Positions 1-8,922 of a stretch of 8,922 nucleotides of DNA are shown piece by piece. Origin of the DNA: Clostridia bacterium. Its GTDB lineage: Bacteria > Bacillota > Clostridia > Oscillospirales > CAG-272. A program made the translations under genes and the position numbers. The notes beneath the pieces were generated by a model, which ran no database searches, had not been told where the DNA came from, and saw only the letters and a list, made by a program, of their open reading frames with translations. The first letter of the stretch is position 1; the number at the start of each line of letters is the position of its first letter. The stretch spans positions 1 to 8,922 of the forward strand of contig JAGDBW010000218.1 in NCBI GenBank assembly GCA_017958845.1, given 5' to 3'.

Positions 1-195
1 CCCGGCTCCTATCTGTTCGGGTTTTTCTACGTGCTGTACAATTTTCTCAATATCCCCATGCGCATGCAGCCGCTGGTCAAGATGCTCCCCTACGTCGTCA
101 CGATCCTCGTGCTGCTGCTCATCTCCGCCCGCAAAAAGAGAGAGACCCAGCCGCCGCAGAGCCTGGGCCTGTCCTACTTCCGCGAAGACCGGTAG
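1..195 (+). CDS. Sugar/nucleoside (BMP-type) ABC transporter permease, C-terminal end
   Basis: Partial gene: the window opens in frame and reads 64 codons to a TAG stop. The residues include a hydrophobic stretch (YLFGFFYVLYNFL), the motif LPYVVTILVLLLISARKK forming a last membrane segment followed by positive charges, and the ending SLGLSYFREDR. In the YufQ/NupQ-like permeases of the BPD_transp_2 superfamily (RbsC-like) the C-terminus typically reads lPYvvTl..., basic residues, then aLGkpYfreeR, and this matches closely. Such permeases form the membrane channel of ABC importers that work with a BmpA-type lipoprotein and take up nucleosides or related sugars. The partner ATPase, second permease and binding protein should lie upstream of the window. 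It is probably the last gene of its operon, because a strong terminator follows about 120 bases later. Substrate cannot be told from this fragment. Confidence 0.78.
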   Translation, partial: PGSYLFGFFYVLYNFLNIPMRMQPLVKMLPYVVTILVLLLISARKKRETQPPQSLGLSYFREDR

Positions 196-318
196 CCGAC
201 CTCCGCGCCGCGCTTTCATCGGCCAAAGCGGCACATGCTCGCCGCGCCGTTTTCTCCCCTGACCGGCGTCGCACGCCCGGTCGCGCGTCGCGCTTTCGCA
301 CCCGAAAAGCAAAAAGAA

Positions 319-347
319 CCCCCCGCGCTTGTCTCAAACGCGGGGGG
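319..347. terminator. Bidirectional rho-independent terminator
   Basis: A perfect 9-bp GC stem, CCCCCCGCG (319-327) with CGCGGGGGG (339-347), encloses an 11-nt loop. On the + strand it is followed by TTTTTCTTTTTT (348-359 region). On the minus strand it is followed by a T-rich run from the A-rich bases 311-318. It can therefore end both the + strand permease transcript and the minus-strand lyase transcript, which converge here. Confidence 0.93.
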
Positions 348-381
348 TTTTTCTTTTTTCGGGCACGTTTCGCTTTTCCGG

Positions 382-458
382 CGGCCCTTCGGCCGGACGG
401 TCGGCCTGTTTCGGCCGTCGGTTGGCCCGTCCTCGTTTTTGCGGCCTGTTTCGGCCGC
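382..458. repeat. Three small GC hairpins in the trailer of the lyase gene, two with identical sequence
   Basis: The 16-base sequence CGGCCTGTTTCGGCCG occurs at 402-417 and again at 442-457, 40 bases apart. Each copy can fold on itself (CGGCC with GGCCG around a 6-base loop). In the second copy the stem grows to six base pairs (441-446 with 453-458). A third hairpin lies at 382-395 (CGGCC, loop CTTC, GGCCG). All lie between the stop codon of the minus-strand lyase gene and the bidirectional terminator, so they would be in its 3' untranslated RNA. None has a T-run directly after it, so they are not terminators by themselves. Role unknown; mRNA 3'-end protection is one possibility. Confidence 0.6.
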
Positions 459-470
459 GTGTCCGCTCTT

Positions 471-2240
471 TTATCCGACCCGCTCGACGCGGCACACGGC
501 GCGGCCGTTTTCGTCGGTCGTCACCGACAGCCGCCGCCCGCCGGCGACGATGGCCATCCGCGCGGGTGTGTTGCTCTCCACGGTGATCGGGAGGACGTCG
601 CCGAGCGAGACCGCGTAGGCGTAGGGCGCGCCGGCCTCGGCCACCGTCACGGTCAGCACCCGGCGGCGCTCGTCGGTCGGGGCGAGCTGGACGCTGTTGC
701 GCGAGAGGGAGCCGCGCCGCTCTTCGACCGAGGCGCTGAGGGTCGTGCTGTCGAGACCGCGGTAGGTCACGCCGCCGATCATCAGCCGCTCGCCGCGCAC
801 GGGCCCGCCGATGGGCAGATCGACGATCTTTTGGTCCACCGTGGTCACGGCCCCCTCGACCTCGCCCGCGAGATCGCATCCCAGCGCGACCAGCGTGTCC
901 CCGACGGTAAAGAAGGCCGCTTTGAGCGTCAGACCGTCGTGGATCTGTTCCTGGCAGATCACGCCGCAGCCGTCCTCCGCCGCTCCGCCGTACCACGCGC
1001 CGCGCCAGACGTCGTTTTTGGGCGATTTTGCGCAGAGGGACGCGTCGTCCTCCCACACGGCCGTCGTGCCCGGAATGCGGGCATAGTCGTACACGCCCGC
1101 CATACCGACGTACTCCCGGCCGCTCGTCATCAGACACGTGTTGCAGCCGTAGGTCATGTGGTGGCACAGCACCCCTTCGCCGTTGCACTGCTCGGCGCCC
1201 ATCAGCCCCGGAGCGAGACAGCGCACGCCGATATAGCGGCCGTCGGCTTTGGCGGTCAGCGTCGCCGTACGGGGAAAATAGCGCGTCTTGTTTTCGCTGT
1301 CGGCGCCGCTCCCGATATCCCGCAAAAACTGCTCGGCCTCCTCGCGGCGCGGCAGACCGCCCACCCGGGCGAGCACCCGCAGGGCGCGGACGGTGGAGGC
1401 GCTTGAGAGCCCGCCGGGGCGCACCATCTCCCGCCCGACGCTGTGCCAGTCCGGCACGCCCGCGAGGGAGGTGCCGCGCACGCCTTCGAGCAAGAGATCC
1501 ATATAGGCCTCTTTGGCCGCCGGCGGCAGGTCGTAGTCCGTGCCGTCGAGCAGATAGAACAGGGAGGCGCTCTGCTCGACAAAGCTGCGGCCGTACCCGC
1601 CCGTATACAGGCGCGGCCCGTGCTGAAAGAAACTGCCGTCGTCGCGGATGCCCTCCGCGCCGTCGGTGGCAAACTCGCGGCGGATGCGCTCCGCCAGGGC
1701 GGCAAACGCAACTTCGTCCCCGGTGAGCACCGCCAGCCGCAGGCCCACGGTGGCGATCCAGAGCATGTTGGCGCCGCTCCATTTGTCAAAGCGGGCGCGC
1801 TCGGCCTCGTATCCGCCCTGCGCGATCAGCGCCAGCGCCTCGCGCCGGTCGTCCTCGCTCATATATTCTTCGAGCAGCAGCGTCAGCGCCGACACGTCCA
1901 GCGGCAGGCCGATCTCGTTGTACCACCAGTTGTCGTTGTGGAAATGCCGGCGCAAAAAGAAGGACAGCGCGCCGAGCACCCGACAGCGCCGCTCCGCGTC
2001 GAGGCGGAAGCGTTCCAAGCCGTCAAAGCGCAGCGCCTCGCAGAGCCGCCGCGTGTGGGCGAGCACCTCCCACGAGGCGGTGGAGCGGTCGGTATAATCC
2101 ACGTCGGAAAAATACCATTCGTCCCCGTCGCCGCGCACGAGAGCGGCCAGAGGGTCGGGTCTTTCTCCCCTCGGCTCGGGGGCAAATCCGTCGGTGGCGA
2201 GCAGGGTGACCAGCCGCTCTCTGTATCGCTGTGTATCCAT
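471..2240 (-). CDS. Polysaccharide lyase family 8 protein (hyaluronate/chondroitin lyase-like), no signal peptide
   Basis: The 589-residue product matches PL8 lyases, which cleave uronic-acid polysaccharides such as hyaluronan or chondroitin by beta-elimination. Landmarks are NWWYNEIG (104-111), SGANM (155-159), DGSFFQHG (201-208), YTGGYG (212-217), VGREMVRPGG (268-277) and RIPGTT (388-393). Using remembered numbering of Flavobacterium chondroitinase AC (Asn175, His225, Tyr234, Arg288, Arg292), the same spacing gives Asn157, His207, Tyr216, Arg270 and Arg274. Glu350/Asn353 may match Glu371/Asn374. Trp105, Trp106 and Phe151 match the aromatic patch of pneumococcal hyaluronate lyase. The N-terminal helical domain is followed by beta-sandwich sequence. 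At 589 residues it is shorter than secreted PL8 enzymes (roughly 700 or more), and the N-terminus (MDTQRYRERL) has no signal peptide. The ATG follows GGAAAGAG (2247-2254) by six bases and a good promoter by about 36 bases, so a longer N-terminus is unlikely. It contains twelve cysteines, including a CxxC pair at 366/369, which fits the cytoplasm. Monocistronic. Substrate unknown. Confidence 0.82.
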   Translation of the reverse strand: MDTQRYRERLVTLLATDGFAPEPRGERPDPLAALVRGDGDEWYFSDVDYTDRSTASWEVLAHTRRLCEALRFDGLERFRLDAERRCRVLGALSFFLRRHFHNDNWWYNEIGLPLDVSALTLLLEEYMSEDDRREALALIAQGGYEAERARFDKWSGANMLWIATVGLRLAVLTGDEVAFAALAERIRREFATDGAEGIRDDGSFFQHGPRLYTGGYGRSFVEQSASLFYLLDGTDYDLPPAAKEAYMDLLLEGVRGTSLAGVPDWHSVGREMVRPGGLSSASTVRALRVLARVGGLPRREEAEQFLRDIGSGADSENKTRYFPRTATLTAKADGRYIGVRCLAPGLMGAEQCNGEGVLCHHMTYGCNTCLMTSGREYVGMAGVYDYARIPGTTAVWEDDASLCAKSPKNDVWRGAWYGGAAEDGCGVICQEQIHDGLTLKAAFFTVGDTLVALGCDLAGEVEGAVTTVDQKIVDLPIGGPVRGERLMIGGVTYRGLDSTTLSASVEERRGSLSRNSVQLAPTDERRRVLTVTVAEAGAPYAYAVSLGDVLPITVESNTPARMAIVAGGRRLSVTTDENGRAVCRVERVG

Positions 2241-2283
2241 CGTTTTCTCTTTCCGGCCGTCGGCCTTGTTTTTTTCTGCTTTT

Positions 2284-2313
2284 TGTATAGCATGTTTTCC
2301 GCGGACTTGTCAA
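2284..2313 (-). promoter_or_regulatory. SigmaA-type promoter of the PL8 lyase gene, with UP-like A-tract
   Basis: Read on the minus strand, a perfect -35 box TTGACA (2313-2308) is followed by an 18-base spacer and the -10 box TATACA (2289-2284). TG one base before the -10 makes it an extended -10. Transcription should start near 2277, leaving a leader of about 36 nt. An A-rich run on the minus strand (2323-2335) sits at about -46 to -58, where an UP element would bind the RNA polymerase alpha subunit. This points to strong expression unless a repressor acts; I see no clear operator. Confidence 0.8.
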
Positions 2314-2466
2314 GCGGGCGGCTTTCTTTTTTTTCTGCGGATGCTTTTTGCGCTCCGCCCGTCTCGCTTTTGTTCCCTCCGCTTCGCTTTCGTTTCAGCC
2401 GCGGTTTTTTCGCGCGCCCGGCCGCGGATATTTTGCGGTTTTTCGATTTGTTTTCGCGCGCGTTTG

Positions 2467-2495
2467 TTTACTTTACCGCTCGTTTATGATATAAT
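2467..2495 (+). promoter_or_regulatory. Promoter of the uvrB-uvrA operon
   Basis: A perfect -10 box TATAAT lies at 2490-2495 and is preceded by TGA (2487-2489), giving an extended -10. Seventeen bases upstream is TTTACT (2467-2472), a -35 matching the TTGACA consensus at four of six positions. Transcription should start near 2502, giving a uvrB leader of about 115 nt. Neither the Gram-positive SOS box (CGAAC-N4-GTTCG) nor a close variant is visible around this promoter. Confidence 0.8.
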
Positions 2496-2512
2496 AAGGG
2501 CATCATACAATA

Positions 2513-2605
2513 CGCAAAAAAAGCGCCCCGCCCGCCGCCCGACCGGGGGAAAAGACGGACCGACGGCGCTTTCCTTTGCGACCGAGGACGGTCGACGCCC
2601 GACCG
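2513..2605 (+). promoter_or_regulatory. Structured 5' leader of uvrB with competing hairpins
   Basis: A long stem pairs CGCAAA (2513-2518) with TTTGCG (2575-2580) and AAAGCGCC (2520-2527) with GGCGCTTT (2565-2572), i.e. 14 base pairs with a 1x2 internal loop. Immediately downstream, CGGTCG (2589-2594) can pair with any of three CGACCG copies. They lie at 2540-2545 (inside the long-stem loop), 2579-2584 (4-base loop AGGA) and 2600-2605 (5-base loop, directly against the ribosome binding site at 2605-2613). The 2579 pairing would open the base of the long stem and the 2600 pairing would crowd the ribosome site, so these folds exclude one another. This is direct sequence complementarity; regulation is inferred. 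It matches no riboswitch family I recognise. Confidence 0.5.
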
Positions 2606-2617
2606 GGAAAGGACGCC

Positions 2618-4597
<1,980 letters not shown>

Positions 4598-4633
4598 TCC
4601 CCGCCTATCCACTCACACAAGAAAGAGTAAGTC

Positions 4634-7681
<3,048 letters not shown>

Positions 7682-7753
7682 CGCCCGACCGTCCCTCGCG
7701 CTTTCCGTTTTTCTGTCCTTCGCCCTACCCGACCTTGAGCAGAGGATCGCCGT

Positions 7754-8848
7754 ATGAATTTTCTGTTTGCGCTTTTGACCCTGTTTTTCGCGGGCAGCGT
7801 GTTCGGATGGCTGCTGGAGCTCTTTTACCGCAAGTTCTTTTCTTCCTCCAACCCCGAACACAAGTGGGTCAACCCCGGCTTTCTGACCGGTCCGTGGGTG
7901 CCCATCTACGGTTTCGGTCTGGTCGCGCTGTACCTCTTGTGCCGCGTCGATCTGTCATTTGTCAGCCCCCTGTGGCTCCGCCGCGTCCTGCTGTTCGCCC
8001 TGATGGGGCTTTCCATGACCCTCATCGAGTTTGTCGCCGGGCTCATCTTTATCCTCGGCCTCCACGTGCGGCTGTGGGATTACAGCAACCGGCCCGGAAA
8101 CATCAAGGGCATCGTCTGCCCGCTCTTCTCCTTTTTCTGGACGCTGCTCTCCGTCGCCTTTTTCTACCTCGTCTATCCCGTCGCCGACTTTGCGGTCGGC
8201 TGGGTCGGGGCGCATCTGCCGTTTTTGTTTGTCGTCGGGCTGTTCTACGGCGTGTTTTTGGTGGATTTTTGCTCCGGTATCCACCTGCTCGCCCGCCTCA
8301 AACGGTTTGCAAACGACAATCGCCTCATCCTGCGCTTCCAGCAGTTTCGTTTGGACGTGCTCCGCACCGTCCGCGGCCGCGCCCGCGTGCGCCACTTCCT
8401 GTTTTCGCTGCTCAGCGAGAGCCGTCTGGCCGAGGCCATGCGCGCCTACCGCGAGCGCTATCCCCTGTCTCTCTCCCGCCGCAAAGGCGCGGCGGACGCG
8501 GACGAGCCGCCGGAGGGGATCTGTGAGACGGTCGTCCCCGCCGACCCGACCGACGCGCCCGCCCGGGCGGGAGACGCTCCGAAAGACGCCGCCTCCGAAA
8601 GTTCCGCACCCTCCGAACATCCCGCCGCCCCCGCGGCGGCTCCCGATCCCCCCAACGTCAAAGACGACCCCTCCCCCCGCCGTCCGCTGACGCTCGGCGA
8701 CGCCTTTGCGCGGCTGTCGGACGAGCCGACCGCCCCGGACGGACCGCGGACAGACCCGCCCGCTCCGTCCGACATGCCCTCCGACCCCGCTCCCGCGCCT
8801 TCCGGTTCCCCCGCGACCATACCTCCGACAGGAGACGAACAGACATGA
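7754..8848 (+). CDS. CmpB-family (PF06541) putative ABC-transporter permease-like membrane protein
   Basis: The 364-residue product belongs to the Firmicutes family labelled 'putative ABC transporter permease / ABC_trans_CmpB', whose true function is not established. Diagnostic motifs are FGWLLELFYR (17-26), VNPGFLTGPWVPIYGFG (39-55), IEFVAG (91-96) and LWDYSNRPGNIKG (107-119). About five membrane segments are visible (roughly 1-20, 45-65, 76-104, 120-143 and 150-172). A basic cytoplasmic-type helical region follows (about 180-245). Residues about 246-364 are Pro/Ala/Asp/Ser-rich and look disordered, with one short non-repetitive island, RPLTLGDAFARLSDE (310-324). No ATPase partner is encoded nearby, so transport is unproven. 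The ATG follows AGAGGA (7741-7746) by seven bases. It lies 72 nt after uvrA with no terminator between, and overlaps the next gene by ATGA. Confidence 0.85.
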   Translation: MNFLFALLTLFFAGSVFGWLLELFYRKFFSSSNPEHKWVNPGFLTGPWVPIYGFGLVALYLLCRVDLSFVSPLWLRRVLLFALMGLSMTLIEFVAGLIFILGLHVRLWDYSNRPGNIKGIVCPLFSFFWTLLSVAFFYLVYPVADFAVGWVGAHLPFLFVVGLFYGVFLVDFCSGIHLLARLKRFANDNRLILRFQQFRLDVLRTVRGRARVRHFLFSLLSESRLAEAMRAYRERYPLSLSRRKGAADADEPPEGICETVVPADPTDAPARAGDAPKDAASESSAPSEHPAAPAAAPDPPNVKDDPSPRRPLTLGDAFARLSDEPTAPDGPRTDPPAPSDMPSDPAPAPSGSPATIPPTGDEQT

Positions 8849-8922
8849 AAATACCGTTCCAAAAGAAAAACCCCCTCGCCATCCCCCCCACCTACGGTAC
8901 CGCCGCCTCCGCGGGCGCGGAC
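8845..8922 (+). CDS. dut: Probable dUTP diphosphatase (dUTPase), N-terminal fragment
   Basis: Only 26 codons lie in the window, and the gene runs off the right edge. The residues IPPTYGTAASAGAD (13-26) match the start of trimeric dUTPases, where a short first strand is followed by LPtYaT..SAGaDL, the first conserved motif. dUTPase hydrolyses dUTP to dUMP and pyrophosphate, keeping uracil out of DNA and feeding thymidylate synthesis. The ATG overlaps the stop of the upstream gene (ATGA, 8845-8848) and has AGGAGA at 8830-8835, nine bases upstream, so translational coupling is likely. The identification rests on one motif and is therefore provisional; catalytic motifs would lie outside the window. 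Confidence 0.72.
   Translation, partial: MKIPFQKKNPLAIPPTYGTAASAGAD

Larger units (their letters stand above)
2241..2617. other. Divergent intergenic control region (no gene)
   Basis: These 377 bases lie between the divergently transcribed lyase and uvrB genes. They hold the minus-strand promoter, an A-poor T/C/G tract (2314-2469), the + strand uvrB promoter and the structured uvrB leader. I see no convincing small ORF, tRNA or catalogued riboswitch. The tract has minor internal repeats: GCGGTTTTT(T)CG at 2401-2412 and 2435-2445, CCGCGG at 2399-2404 and 2422-2427, and an eight-base alternating CG run at 2455-2462. Confidence 0.75.

Noticed and set aside
261..282. Inverted repeat GACCGG / CCGGTC after the permease gene
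   Set aside because: Six base pairs with a 10-base loop and no T-run; the strong terminator at 319-347 explains the region better.
235..618. Plus-strand open frame crossing the terminator region into the lyase gene
   Set aside because: It runs through the terminator hairpin and the antisense strand of the PL8 gene, with no ribosome site and no protein-like sequence.
2255..2277. Terminator-like GGCC-GTC-GGCC followed by a T-run on the + strand
   Set aside because: The stem is only 4 bp and no + strand transcript is expected to arrive here. On the minus strand it is simply part of the short lyase leader.
2455..2462. Alternating CG run (possible Z-DNA) upstream of the uvrB promoter
   Set aside because: Eight bases are too short to claim Z-DNA, and such runs are expected in GC-rich DNA.
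2576..2617. Earlier TTG start for uvrB at 2576
   Set aside because: It would add 14 residues unlike any UvrB N-terminus and lies inside the leader stem; the ATG at 2618 has its own ribosome site.

Overview
The window looks like a chromosomal segment of a high-GC Firmicute, most likely a Clostridia/Oscillospirales-type gut bacterium. This is inferred from the adjacent uvrB-uvrA pair, a CmpB-type membrane protein (a family known mainly from Firmicutes), a BMP/nucleoside-type ABC permease, and sigmaA-like promoters with extended -10 elements in otherwise GC-rich DNA. No species can be named. Nothing marks it as mobile: I see no integrase, transposase, tRNA, rRNA or CRISPR array.

Layout. Bases 1-195 hold the 3' end of a sugar/nucleoside ABC transporter permease on the + strand. 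Bases 196-470 have no gene. They hold a bidirectional rho-independent terminator (319-347) and three small GC-rich hairpins (382-458), two of them sharing an identical 16-base sequence. Bases 471-2240 on the minus strand encode a polysaccharide lyase family 8 (PL8) protein with an apparently complete catalytic set but no signal peptide. Bases 2241-2617 form a divergent control region: a minus-strand promoter with an A-tract upstream, a 156-base tract with only five A residues on the + strand, a + strand promoter, and a highly structured 5' leader.

From 2618 onward the + strand carries a compact run: uvrB, uvrA, a CmpB-family (PF06541) membrane protein, and the first 26 codons of a probable dUTPase gene (dut) cut by the window edge. 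The gaps are 36 nt, 72 nt and a 4-nt ATGA overlap, with no terminator between them, so a single operon is likely. UvrA and UvrB are the damage-recognition and damage-verification proteins of nucleotide excision repair. dUTPase removes dUTP before it enters DNA. The run is therefore mainly a genome-maintenance operon with one membrane protein of unknown role.

I see no clear new multi-gene system; most of the window is housekeeping. The points that deserve attention are the exported-type PL8 enzyme without an export signal, the structured uvrB leader with mutually exclusive hairpins and no visible LexA box, the roughly 72-residue Lys/Ala/Pro tail on UvrA (encoded over repeated A-runs, with an open +1 frame that ends exactly on the next start codon), and the long disordered tail of the CmpB-like protein.
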